Shown here: positions 1-14,611 of the stretch, in pieces
Numbering within the stretch: the stretch's first letter is position 1
Layout: each line of letters begins with the position of its first letter
Source: Punica granatum
Taxonomy: Eukaryota > Streptophyta > Magnoliopsida > Myrtales > Lythraceae
Direction of reading: 5' to 3'
DNA length: 64,000 bases
Assembly (NCBI RefSeq): GCF_007655135.1
Contig: NC_045130.1
Span: 18,915,363 to 18,979,362, forward strand
The notes under the pieces: generated by a model
Database searches by the model: none
Told to the model about the DNA's origin: nothing
What the model saw: the letters and a program-made list of their open reading frames with translations, nothing else
Position numbers and translations under genes: made by a program

Positions 1-1145
1 GATGAGCAAAATAATGAACATAATAAGTAGAAGAATTCTCTTGCATGATCAAAGTTTTGAGTCCATTAAATTCCCCTCGCATGTTACTTGCCCCATCATA
101 GCATTTCCTCCGCACTTTAGACAAGCTCAAATTATGCTTCAAAAAAAGAAGTTGAATAGCCGCTTTTAGTAAGGAGGCGGTGGTGTCACTAACATGAACA
201 ATGTCAAGAAAACGCTCAACAACACACCCTTACGAATTGAAAAATCTTAGAGCAACCACCATTTGTTCCTTGACCGAAACATCACGAGATTCATCAAGTA
301 AAATAGCAAAGAATTCATCCCCTAGCTCATGGAGAATAGCATTAGTGGTCTCCATAGCGCAAGCACGGATAAGATCCTTCTGAATATCTAGGAATATCAT
401 TTTCATACTTCCTGGAGCATTATTCAAGACAACATTTTTATAGCATCGTTGTGACTAGCAAGAAAATAAAGGAGCTGAAGAAAGTTGCCTTGATTATGCG
501 ATTCTTCTATTTCATTTTGGCCATGAAATGCCAAGCCTTGAAATAGCATAAAACGAATGCAGTCAAGTGAAGCAGTCAGACGAAACCGATAATCTTTATG
601 TGCTTGTTCTGATTGTTTCTCAAAAGCAAATTGGATATGTTGTTGTTAATTCATTAAATCTTCACATCTTCTTTAAGCTTTGTTATGGGCACTATTCGGA
701 CCTCCAACATGCTCATTGAATTTTTCTTTTTTCTTCCAATTTGTATATCCTTCCGACACAACTACTTCACCACTTGCTTGCGCTCCAATGTACGGCCTAT
801 AAAGACAGCAACACAAACAAAAGGAGGCATCTTCCACAATACTATATTCTAGCAATTTTTATGGTCCTCAAACCATTTTGGGATAAAGCACCGGAATATA
901 TTCCCAAATTTCTTCTAAGGAAAATCATGTCCTTTCGGTTGACATGGACCTAGTTGCAAATAATGCCTTTTAATTCTATCACAATCATTAGGATGATAAT
1001 CAGAAATTTTCTTCCTTAGTTCAAGATTTGAAGGGAGATCTTCCAAATTGATTTCCACATGTTTTCTTTTTGAGCAATCATTATTCGCTCTGGTTGTTAA
1101 TGTTTCCTCTATGGTTGATTTCTTCTTTATGAAATACTTATCCAT
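1..1145 (-). pseudogene. hAT-type transposase relic (TTF zinc finger + DUF4371, ZMYM1-like)
   Basis: Minus-strand conceptual translation shows the plant ZMYM1/TTF-type hAT protein in order. There is an N-terminal Met at 1145 with a K/E-rich leader, then the TTF zinc-finger region (LQLGPCQPKGHDFP near 920-960; FCLCCCLYRPYIG and TNWKKKEKFNEHVGGPNSAHN near 680-840). DUF4371 follows (DYRFRLTASLDCIRF, LAFHGQNEIEESHNQGNF, ETTNAILHELGDEFFAILLD, ESRDVSVKEQMVVALRFF), then CYDGASNMRGEFNGLK near the left window edge, where the gene runs off. In-frame stops interrupt it (after HNKA, after LMN, after FNS) and pieces lie in different frames, so it is not functional. The DNA-binding/transposase role is known for the family; the assignment comes from matching motifs by eye. 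The C-terminal dimerisation domain lies outside the window. Confidence 0.85.
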
Positions 1146-1679
1146 ATCTACACAAGAAAAAAATATTCAATCTTTACTCTTATACGGTATGAGAATTGAG
1201 AGAAGCAGAGATTAAACATCATAGACTTACATTTATAATCGAAGGAGAGGACAAGAAGAAGATTATAGTTTACTGCTACACTCGCAATCCGATCTTTCCT
1301 TCATTCCCTCACCGAGAATCATGTGACAGTATTCTCCAGGATTTGCATGGCTAGCGGAGAGCAGATCAAAGGGAGAATCAGTCTTTACAGAACATAATTG
1401 AAAATAACCACTGAGCTATATACGGTTTCTAATGCTACTTTGAGAAGCTAATCATACAATAGGTAAAAGAAAGACGTACCATAGCCGAGAAGAACATGGT
1501 TGAGAGAAGCAAAAACTGCGGAGACTTCTGTCACAAAACTTCTATGTGTGGCTGATGCTCTTTTAGCCTCTTGTCTTGTTTCTCTATACTCTGTCTTCTC
1601 TTCCTGCTCAAGCAAAGAGAATAGTCACTTAAAATTGATTTTTTTTAATAAGGGGAATCTTTTAATATGTGGTGGGGGA

Positions 1680-2885
1680 TTTGGGAGAATATATAGAACG
1701 AATGCTCTCGAGTCCTCGTTGATGCTTCCAGATGTTCAGAAACTACACATATTTAGAAATTTATGCGATATTCTACACATAAGATGCGGGGTTCAAGTTG
1801 GAAGGGTATCTATCGAGGAGGCGGTTTGGAATGTTCCTCATGATTATTGGCCACAACACTTGGTACACGGCAGTTTTGGATTGCTTCGATCACTTAATAG
1901 AGACGGTGCACTGCTACTTTCGAAAGATGTTACGAGCTATATGCACCTTATAGGTGGAATATATTAGAACATGACATGTTGAAGGTCCTCAGCCAAAAAT
2001 TATGGAGAAATTGGAATGGTTTCCATACTTTGAGGTAAAATTCATGATCTTCATTGGCTTTTGATGCTTGAATAACTTACCAATAAATATATGCATTAAT
2101 ATGTATTATTAACCTTTGCTTCTATGTTCTTTGATTTTGTGACATTTCTCATAATATGATTGCATAAGAGTTATGGATGGTACTCGTGGCTTATGCACCA
2201 GAGGACCTCTAGGGCCCTTATCGAGGATGTAAGACTATAAGCACTCAAAATGTGACGGTTGCATGTTCTCATGATATGATGATGTTCACGTTTGTGATGA
2301 CCAACTAGGTGGAATCCGTCCATGACGCTAGAATTTTTAGTGGATATAGTGGTGAGGATCAATTTGACAATTCACTTTAATAGGTTTAGGTTGAGCTTAT
2401 TTGTTAATGGATACAAAATTTTGTATTGAATTGCAGGCAAATATTACTTCGTTGTTGCCGATTATCCCAAGATACTGGGCTTTTTGGCACCATACAAAAG
2501 AGAATGATATCATCGAAGTCATTTCTAGGAGTTTAGAGTAACATCTCATAAAGAGCTTTTCGCAAAGGCCACTCGTCCGATCGAAATGTCTGAGTGATAT
2601 TTTGAAGAAAAGATTTGTTATATTAATATTGATGCCCAATTTCCCGATAAGAAAGCAAAGGCCATCGCACAAGTATGTTTTGTTCTTCATAATTATATTC
2701 GACGCGAGGATTGTTTGGACCGTTTATTTGAAGAGTATGGAGATGACTACTATGACATGAAGACGGTGAGCCTCATGAACAACGACAAGTAATAGAAGTG
2801 GATGTCAATAGTTCGTGACTTGGATGCCGACCGCGATAACATCGCGAGAATGAAATGGCATAATAGAGGAAGAGATGGCTCATGT
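1680..2885 (+). pseudogene. PIF/Harbinger transposase relic (HARBI1-like, DUF8040 + DDE)
   Basis: Fragments in the plus frames follow the order of a plant PIF transposase. At 1690-1960 is a DUF8040-like helical part (IFRNLCDILHIRCGVQ, VSIEEAV). At about 2175 is MDGTRG, matching the first catalytic Asp context (LDGTH). At 2245-2340 are TQNVTVACSHDMM and VESVHDARIF, the second Asp context (HDARV). At 2435-2510 is KYYFVVADYPKILGFLAPYK, matching the third Asp block (DAGY..GFLAPYRG). At 2665-2715 is a VCFVLHNYIRRED-like tail. Stops and frame changes occur throughout (for example inside FVMTN/VES and after IEMSE), so the gene is dead. The last block (2800-2885, RDLDADRDNIARMKWHNR) resembles the end of such proteins. 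Catalysis of cut-and-paste transposition is a family property. Confidence 0.8.
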
Positions 2886-3060
2886 AATAACTAATTAATA
2901 GCATATAATTAAAATAAATAAATAAAATAAGCTCATGTACTCACTACTCGTCGTCCCCTGCCGAAGAAGGACAAAAGGAAAATAGAGAAAGAAGAAAGGG
3001 CCAAGTGTAAGGAGGCGGTTGACCAAAGAGTGCTGATGTGGAAAAGTTAAATGCTTTTTT

Positions 3061-3220
3061 TTTTGTTTTCATCCGTGTTGGAATATATAGTGGAGTGATA
3101 CTGATGAGAATGATTCTCCCTAAACGGTGCTATTATGAGATGAAATTTTTGGGATTGAGATTCCCGCCAAAGACGTAATCCTCCCACTCCCAGATTACTA
3201 AACCCAACCAAACAGCCCCC
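3061..3220. repeat. Probable right end of a PIF/Harbinger element
   Basis: The stretch ends in ACCCAACCAAACAGCCCCC (3202-3220), whose reverse complement is the GGGGGCTGTTTGGTTGGGT type of terminus typical of PIF/Tourist elements. It follows the broken transposase, so it may be that element's 3' terminus. I did not find the matching left terminus. Confidence 0.4.
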
Positions 3221-3224
3221 GACA

Positions 3225-3270
3225 TATATATGTGTATATATATATATATATATATTTTTTTTTTTTATTT
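3225..3270. repeat. (TA)n/(T)n low-complexity tract
   Basis: Alternating TA with a T run between the Harbinger end and the Tourist MITE. Confidence 0.9.
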
Positions 3271-3288
3271 GAAGAAAAAAAGGAAGGT

Positions 3289-3539
3289 TAAGGGGGCGTT
3301 TGGATTCAGAGTTAAAGTCACTTTGATTTTGATTTTGATTTTGATTGTGGAAAAGGACAAATAAGATGTGATTATAAATTTGACTTGGGAAACGTATGTT
3401 TCTGTTGTGTAGTGTGTTGAGTTAAAGTTAAAGTTAAAATTTTTGAATTGGAAAATATGTATTTTTGTTGTGTAGTGTGTTGAGTTAAAGTTAAAGTTAA
3501 AGTTAAAATCAGTTAACTCTCAATCCAAACGGGGCCTAA
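3289..3539. mobile_element. Tourist-like MITE with TAA target duplication
   Basis: The element 3292-3536 (245 bp) starts GGGGGCGTTTGGATTCAGAG and ends with the imperfect inverse (CTCTCAATCCAAACGGGGCC). It is flanked by the 3-bp duplication TAA (3289-3291 and 3537-3539). Short TIRs of the G-rich GTTTGG type and a 3-bp T(A/T)A duplication are the hallmarks of Tourist/PIF MITEs. The interior holds repeated GTTAAAGTTAAAG blocks, and no coding is seen. It lies about 280 bp upstream of the BONZAI start codon, in what should be that gene's promoter. Confidence 0.8.
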
Positions 3540-3816
3540 GAATTCCGCGGAATTGGCAGCTTCCGTCATGGGTTTTCATCAGTGATTCGTGCCCGATACT
3601 GAAATTTGATTTGATACAGTTTTCTCTCAATTGGCTTGGGTAGAGATATTACTAATTAGGGTTAGGTTACCAATCATCAGCTTTCAGTTCGCTCAAAGAA
3701 ACGCACTTTCTGGGACCCGAACCCCCCTTATCTTATAAGAGAGGGGAAGAGGGAGGAGAGCATTCCCGTCCCGTTCCGTCAGAGTTCGTTTCAACCGAGG
3801 GAGAAGAGGAGAAAAG

Positions 3817-8011
<4,195 letters not shown>

Positions 8012-8289
8012 GGCATCGGCCCAATCTTAGAAAGCTCATCAGTGCCATCTGTAAATAGCAATTTTATGTGGTTCACAGAAAATGTAAAAATGTCAGATGT
8101 GTCAGAAGTTACAGCTCTTAAGGTCTATGGTTCGGTTTAATTGTACAGAGAGTTGTTGTTCGTGAATATTTTGATCCTTTCTCATCGTAAAAAATGTATA
8201 TAAAGTTTGACAAATTCATATATTGTCAAGAGTTAGCCTTGGGGCATCAGCTGAGCAAACCAAACTCCAAAATTCTACAATTCTAACTT
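8012..8289. other. BONZAI 3' untranslated/intergenic stretch
   Basis: Noncoding. AT-rich stretches near 8190 (AAAAAATGTATATAAAG) could serve in polyadenylation. No gene seen. Confidence 0.5.
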
Positions 8290-8830
8290 GACCGCTTTGG
8301 TACTCTGCTCATATATGGCTCGTTTACTTCAGAAAATGCTGCTAAATGGTGCAACTAAGGTCGTGATCCCAATGTTCATGCTTTACATCGTTCTGGCTTG
8401 TAGCACGTTATTCAAGATCGATGTTGTTGAGGCGTCTCTGGCTAAAATCTCCAGAGGGGACAGTCCATCACGACGATTTACTCCGAACAAGGGAAAGTGA
8501 AAGCACAATCTGCGGAGCAGCAGCTTGTAACGCTCAGCAAACCACAAAGTTCCATGTGTTTGAGCTGTTTAAAACAGGCCTCATCTTCTTCCTCGCCACT
8601 GTCATTGCTTGCTTGGATTTCTCCCATCTTTTGACACCGAGCTATGATCAGACTCAAAAGCTGCACCAAACTACACGATGCTGATAGTGTTATTAGATGC
8701 ATCGCTGCATCACAACCCATTACCTCCAATTCTCTCAAATTCTGCAATGAAGCAGACATAGCTGGGAACAGACTCGTCAATCCCAAGCAGCCGAATACTT
8801 TTAGGGTTTCGACTAATATAGTCAATTCGG
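8290..8830 (-). pseudogene. CC-NBS-LRR (RPS2/At4g27220-type) LRR-end relic
   Basis: A minus-strand stretch encodes about 115 residues of leucine-rich repeats of the coiled-coil NLR type. The motifs include LKVFGCLGLTSLFP, LQNLRELEVMGCDAAMHLI, LIIARCQKMGEI, EEEDEACFKQLKHMEL and CAFTFPCSE. After an in-frame stop, IVVMDCPLW continues the family pattern (LxVxDCPxMK), followed by another stop and a block resembling the usual C-terminus (KHEHWDHDLSCTI). The NB-ARC domain and N-terminus are absent. It is a 3' fragment lying tail-to-tail with the BONZAI gene. NLRs are intracellular immune receptors; this piece cannot be one. Confidence 0.75.
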
Positions 8831-9139
8831 GTCAGTCCACTAAGAGATAATGCTCTCCCGACATGAAATTTCTCCATTCACAAGATTCGAATCCAAGACA
8901 TTTTTTAAAGAGAACAAGTGCCAAACCACATAAATCAACTTACCTTGATGAACTCACACTTTCTTCAGCATTAACTTTTTTTCGGTAACTAGGAAGACCG
9001 AAGACCCATAGACACAATAAAAAAAAGAAAAACCTTTAAAAACGGGGCAAAAGTACACGAAAAATCAAACGTAAAAACTTTGGGTTACTACATGAGAACG
9101 TGTCTCACCGCACTAAATTCCCTTACTCACTAACTCTTT
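8831..9139. other. Intergenic, nothing recognised
   Basis: AT-rich noncoding sequence between the NLR relic and the TRIM element. No gene or repeat end seen. Confidence 0.5.
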
Positions 9140-9982
9140 ATCTCTATTGGGAATTATAATCCCACATGGAAAAATAAAAGAATAACCATGAGTTTATATG
9201 AGACTTGGGTACGAATACTTATTAGCTTGAGCTTTTAAGTGAATATGGTGCCAAGTACGTATGAGCCCAATAGACAATTCAATATGTATCAGAGCACAGG
9301 TTACGGGTATGCGAATGCACCCGCACCATGCCAAGCCTAATATGCCCAAGAGCAGCCAAGAGGAGGAGCCAGAATCGAGTACGAAGAGGAGCCAAACTCG
9401 AGGTCAACTGTCGATGACAGGTATTTAAGGGCACGTGACAACATGTAGGCAAAAATAGACCAGACCTTGCACGTGAAAGCGGATGCTGGGAATTATAATC
9501 CCACGTGAAAAAGATGAAAGAACAACCACTAGTTTATATGAGACTTGGATACCACCACTTATCAACTTGAGCTTTTAAGTGTATATGGGCCTAGGTCCGT
9601 ATAAGCTCATGGAAATTCAACATGGTATCAGAGCAGGCTACGCTTTCATATGCCCACATGGACTCACACTACACCGACTTAATATTGAGAGCAACCAAAA
9701 AGAGCACTCGTGTTAGTCCCCCTCGCCCGAGTACAAAAGATGAGCCCCACCTTGAGGTCAATTGTTGAGAGCGGGTGTTTAAGGGCAGGTGACAATGTGT
9801 AGGCAGAAATAGACCACAGGTTGCACGTGAGGGTGAGTGTTAGGAATTATAATCTCACATGGAAAAATAAAAGAATAACCATGACTTTATATAAGGCTTG
9901 GGTACAAACACTTATTAGCTTGAGTTTTTAAGTGAATTTGGATCCAAAGCCGTATGAGCCCAATGGACAATTTAATAATCTC
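9140..9982 (+). mobile_element. Tandem TRIM retrotransposon (LTR-int-LTR-int-LTR)
   Basis: Three copies of a roughly 140-bp LTR lie in direct order: 9145-9284, 9484-9622 and 9838-9977. Each begins TRTTRGGAATTATAATC (with variants) and ends AATTYAAYA. LTR1 and LTR2 are each followed by a primer-binding site for initiator tRNA-Met (TGTATCAGAGC at 9285, TGGTATCAGAGC at 9623-9634); LTR3 is not. The two internal regions (about 199 and 215 bp) are noncoding. The whole 833-bp unit is flanked by the perfect 5-bp duplication ATCTC (9140-9144 and 9978-9982). Size, PBS and lack of coding capacity match terminal-repeat retrotransposons in miniature, which depend on other elements' proteins. Confidence 0.85.
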
Positions 9983-10167
9983 TTTCTAACATTTCCTCCC
10001 ATACTCAATGCCAATTTTTTTATCTCTCGATTCATCTCAATCTCACACTCATAAAAAAGTTTTATCATCTCACCTCCAAATTTATATATATTTTTTTGTA
10101 ACCCTTGCATACTCCAAAGTATTTAGTTTATGATGAGTTAGTTTTTATTGAATAATATTCCTAAGTT
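9983..10167. other. Spacer between TRIM and gypsy relic
   Basis: AT-rich noncoding, no recognisable feature. Confidence 0.5.
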
Positions 10168-10172
10168 GTTTC

Positions 10173-10663
10173 TGATGCGAACCTTGATGAACCTACAGCG
10201 AGACCCATCAAAAATAAAATCAAATCAAATCTAAGATCGTCCAATGAAGGTTTCAATGATAGAAAATATTGACTCGCTAACTATAAAGAATCAGAAACCA
10301 ATATTATAATATGGAATATTGACCCGCTAACTATAAAAAGTTAGAAACCAATATTATAAATATTGAGAATCACAAGTTATCACATTTGCAATATCCGCAA
10401 AGTAGCTGTAGAACAGCTTGGAGAAAATCTCTCTCTTACGGATATTGCAAGTGTAAGAACTTCTAATTATTGACATTTATAATGTTGGTTTCTAGCTCCT
10501 TATTACTAGCGGGTCAATATTCCATATTATAGTATTAGTTTTTGTGTCTTTGTAGTCAGCAAGTCAACATTTTCTATCCTTGTAACCTTCATTGGATAAT
10601 TCTAGGTTTAATTTCATTCTATTATTGATGGGTCTTGCGAGAGGTTCGTCGATGTTCGCATCA
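10173..10663. repeat. Large imperfect inverted repeat made of two LTR 3' parts
   Basis: Arms 10173-10397 and 10439-10663 (225 bp each) are imperfect inverse copies around a 41-bp centre. LTR homology in the left (inverted) arm continues through the centre to about 10437, so the right arm simply begins later in the LTR. Inside each arm is a short tandem duplication around GGTTTCT..TAGYKAGCGGGTCAATATT. The arms have diverged from each other by many substitutions. Confidence 0.8.
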
Positions 10664-12451
10664 TTTAGTATCAGAGTTTTGGCTCCAATCCATGTTTCAT
10701 CTATCCTATTTCGTTCTTATCATTATTCTTGTTCTAGGGTTCGGCAAATTGTTGAACGATTTCTTGTTGGCTGATTCAATTGTTGGAAGAAACCTTGAAT
10801 ATTAGCTTTTGTTTTAGAAAGGTCCGAAAAAAGGAGAAAATCAGTTCAAAAAACACAAAAGAAAAAGGAAAAGAGAATAAAAGAAAAAAAAAAGTTGTAT
10901 AGAAAAAAAATGAAAAATGAAAAAAAAAAAAGATGAAAGAAGAGCAATTGTTAGTGAACTCTTGACTTTTAGGGTGAAAGAACTTTTAGATAAATCGTTG
11001 CTATACAAGTAAGTTAGGAATTCCAAAGTTTTCCTTTCATTTCCTTCTATATCTGTCATTATTTGTGCGTCACATTCCTTTCTTATCTCCTAAAATCATT
11101 CCATTCCCCCATCCAGATAGCTTCCCTCTATCTTTGTTTCTTTTAGTCCCAGAAATTTTCCTCGTCCATCTGATTGTGTTTCCTTAGCTTCATTTATCAC
11201 ATTATTTCTTTCCTTGACTTGGTTTGCTTCCCAAGTTTGATTTAGTTTGTAAATCAATATTGTAAATGTTTCGTGCTAATCAAGTGATTTTATCCCTGTA
11301 ATTGAATTGCTTAGTTTCTCAAGAACTTTGAGGATAAAATCAAGAGAGGGAAAAAGGCAAGAGTGGGTGAGCATATGAGAGGGTAAAAGCCTAAAATTGA
11401 GTGAAACACGAGTACATATGTGACATTGAATTGAGTTAAAATACGTGAGGGAGTGTGGGAGGTCCATATGTATTTCTAACTTTCCACTTGAAGATTTTCA
11501 CCATGTCTCAAGTGAATGATGGAGAGGCTAATCAAAGTATGCTAATCTGGGCTATGCAATAACAATCTAAGTGCATGAATGTAGTGTTTGATGAGATTTG
11601 TGATCAATTAGAAAGGCGAGATAAGCGGTCTGAACAGTTGCTAGGAGCGCCTTTGCCGCAGACTAGGAGACTACACTAACGACGACATGTTCCTCTCATT
11701 AACCGGGTAGATGGTTATGATCAAACTTCTAGTTCATCCTCTTGTAAATTGAAGTGGGGTTATTCTTCGAAGCAAGAAGAGAAAATAGCCTTGAAGTCAA
11801 AAGGAGAGAAACCGATGTCCAAGTTTTAACCCGACAACAAAGATAATGGTCATATTGCTTCTCAATGCCTAAACAATGATGGTCAGAATGTAACACTTGT
11901 GCTGCTTCCACCTCATCAAGTGTATGAGGAGCAACTTCAGATCAAGTCCGTTGTTTCCAATTCAAAGGAAAGTGAGAGTATGGCTAAACAGAAAGAGAAA
12001 AAGAGTGTGAACATGAGAGAAATGAAAGTGAAGTGAAAAGGGTAAAAGAGAGTGGTGAAAAGGCAAAGATTGAGAGTTCAGCCATGGTAAGGAAAAAGGA
12101 ATATAAAATGAGTTTTCATTGCAAGAGAGAGAGAGATCAAGAGTGCATCTAAGGAAAAAGGCCAACGATCATGTTCTTTAACAAAGAGGCCTATCTTTTT
12201 ACTATTGACCTCGATTCTTCGTTACCCTATATTACTACATCTCTTTTGCAGAAATTCAAGGATGTTTTTCTCGAGCAAATGCCCCCAAGACAACCACCAA
12301 TCAAATGGGTTGAGCATCAAATGAACGTTAATGCATACAAGTTCGATATTCTAGGTGAGTACCAAGTGAGTTCTACTCTTAACGTTTCTAATTTTTCTCC
12401 TTTTGAAGTGGGTGTCGATTCGAGGACGAATCCTTTTGAGGAGAGGGGGAA
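10664..12451 (+). pseudogene. Ty3/gypsy gag-pol remnant
   Basis: Degenerate plus-strand remnants of a chromovirus-like polyprotein. A region after 11500 resembles gag. NGHIASQCLNN (about 11846) is a broken zinc knuckle (the usual CF.C...GHIASQCPN has lost its first cysteines). From 12171 the frame reads KEAYLFTIDLDSSLP, SLLQKFKDVF and PPIKWVEHQM, the typical protease/RT linker. It then jumps straight to the extreme C-terminus (KFDILGEYQVSSTLNVSNFSP, TNPFEERGND), so RT, RNase H and integrase are deleted between about 12310 and 12340. Stops are numerous upstream. Replication functions are gone. Confidence 0.7.
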
Positions 12452-13129
12452 TGATCTGATCCAACTAGAGGATCCTTTGCACCAGCATGAGGAAGGAACC
12501 CAAGATGACAGGATCGGGCATGAAGGCTAGCTTTGGGACATGGCATGTGCTAGCTGGACCAAGTACAAGAGCACGAGCCAAGCGAATCCAAGAATCCAAG
12601 CAAAGGCTGGTATTGCCCATCCTTAGAGGAGAAGTTGACCTCTTGGACAAGATGCATGCGGAACAAGAAGCCAAGACCGTTAATATCCTTCAAGTCTATC
12701 TAGAAGATGACCCAAGTTCAAATGATTGAATTTGTCCTATTGGTTTTAAGACATAATTAGTTGCTTTCAATAAATTGGACTATTTCATTTTGGACTTGTT
12801 AAACTTAGGATTTATTTTAGCCAAGTCCATTAGCCCATTTAGGTTCGTAGCTAGTATCTCTTTATAAATAGGCACGTAGCCTCCATAGAGAAGAATAGAT
12901 TAGTTTTAATTCTATTTGAGAGAGAATTTTTCCGAGCTATTATTCAACAACTTTATGGATATTGGAAGTGTGATAACTTGTGATTCTCGACATTTATAAT
13001 ATTGGTTTTTGTCTCTTTATAGTCGGTAGGTCAATATTCTTATCCTTGAAGCCTTCATTGGATGATCCCCGGTTTGATTTCATTCTATTGTTACTAGGTC
13101 TAATGGTAAGTTTGTCGAGGTTCACATCA
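12452..13129 (+). repeat. 3' LTR of the Ty3/gypsy element
   Basis: Begins TGATCTG directly after a polypurine tract and ends CACATCA before the GTTTC duplication. It contains a TATA-like TTTATAAATA at about 12861. Its last 190 bp are clearly homologous to both arms of the fold-back at 10173-10663. The 243-bp open frame at 12487 in the LTR has no family match I recognise. Confidence 0.75.
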
Positions 13130-13444
13130 GTTTCTTCATATGTTTGTTCATGTGTAATTTTTGATTTTTTAGTGAATGTTAAGAATAAGCTAAAGATGTG
13201 AACGATAATTAAAGGATGAGTTTTTTAGTTACTTATTTTAAAGAAAAGTTTACTAGACAATATTGATAATATATAAGGTCATTGATACATAAATAAATTA
13301 AAATACGAAATTTTGGAGAAATTTTTTTTTCAGTTATAAAAGAAGTTTAAGGCCAAAATTTTGGAGAACAATTTTAAGATATTTTAATTGTTGGTTTATT
13401 TTGGTGAGATCTATACTTCAAAATATTCATATCATTTATGAGTT

Positions 13445-13608
13445 TTATGCTGCGTTTGGTTTCAAAATAGGATTATTTTGATTTTGAAAAAGAGTGGTAT
13501 AAATGAGACCTACTCTTTGACTTTGTATGAGTTATTTTGTTTTGTTCTGGTAGAATTAGATTAAAGTTGTGATTTTAAAATCACATTTACAAACCAAACA
13601 AGCCATTA
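13445..13608. mobile_element. Tourist-like MITE with TTA duplication
   Basis: The 158-bp unit 13448-13605 begins TGCTGCGTTTGGTTTC and ends ACAAACCAAACAAGCCA (imperfect inverse). It is flanked by TTA at 13445-13447 and 13606-13608. Noncoding. Confidence 0.6.
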
Positions 13609-14606
13609 ATATTTTAGGCAGTAATATGAAATAAGATATTGATTTATAATACATTATTTTGGTCCTACCATAAGTTTGTCTGCACCCACTGACTCACGGG
13701 TCCTAGAACCGCCACTAATGGGACGGAACGTTGTTCATCTTGAAGTGGGGAAAACTATACTTTTAGCTCACTACTTTTATCTACTTTTCTAGTTTCATCC
13801 ACTTTCTTTATTTTTAAGGCAAAATTGGGATTTTATTCAACGAATTTATGGCGGATTTAAGCAGAAATTGGATTCAATTTATTAAAAAGTTTTTCGAGGT
13901 AAGAACAAATTAGGTCATAAGTGTTACTATCTTAATGAATCTAATTATGGGTTTGCATCTGGACAAATAATATTATATATATATATATATATATATTGTT
14001 CATTTTTGTTCGACAGAAGTTGTAATTAATAGATACAAATGAAATCGTGTTTGTCCATTTCTTCAAGAACTAATTAAATGATACTGCCGAGGCAAGATTA
14101 AGAATGACAATCGAGGAGATGAAAGGAGCACACAACAGAAGTGGAACGACGGACTTATTTTATCATATTCTTTTTGTTTTTGCAGGATAGTTTATGGTTT
14201 CTTTGGTGCGAAAGAAATATAAAGAGCAGTGTAATTAGAGTTAGAGGTGATATGAACCGGTTTAGATATTTCCGATTGAATTTGGTTCAAGTGAGATATG
14301 AAAGTGCCATGTGGCATATTTTTGCTCGGGTCCCATAATCTTTAACAAGTCAGCCCGAATTAACGGAAAAGATAATAGGAGTAAAAGAGAAAAATCACCA
14401 AAGCTACAAGACCATAATAGAAAAGAGTTTATTGTCGTTGTCATTCTTGAATTTTCAACTTGCCATCAGTCAACTTACCGTCATATGTGTTCCTGAATTA
14501 TTTTTGCCAACAAAAATGCCTAGCATTGGCCTTTCGTCTATCAAATATATCCAATCGTTAACTGGTTGGATGGAAATCCGACATGGCATTCGACATGGAA
14601 CAAATG
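13609..14606. other. Intergenic with (AT)n tract
   Basis: No supported gene. An AT dinucleotide tract lies at about 13970-13996. Several short open frames near 14141-14767 show no family resemblance. Confidence 0.5.
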
Positions 14607-14611
14607 ACGTC

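Larger units (their letters stand above)
10168..13134 (+). mobile_element. Deleted Ty3/gypsy element with a fold-back left LTR
   Basis: The unit 10173-13129 is flanked by the perfect 5-bp duplication GTTTC (10168-10172 and 13130-13134). From left to right it has an inverted copy of the LTR 3' part, a forward copy of the same LTR part ending GTTCGCATCA at 10663, a PBS-like AGTATCAGAG at about 10667, and a decayed gag/pol remnant. A polypurine tract (GAGGAGAGGGGGAA, ending 12451) and a complete 3' LTR 12452-13129 (TGATCTG...CACATCA, 678 bp) follow. Most of pol is deleted. Both outer ends are therefore the same LTR end in inverted orientation, and the target duplication shows that it was inserted in this form. 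Confidence 0.75.

Noticed and set aside
1500..1680. The first 60 codons of the open frame at 1500 as part of the Harbinger protein
   Set aside because: Only the part after about 1690 resembles a PIF transposase; the start is low-information sequence.
10841..11059. A Phe/Leu-rich minus-strand frame that looks like a membrane peptide
   Set aside because: It is antisense to an A-rich stretch of the gypsy element; composition alone explains it.
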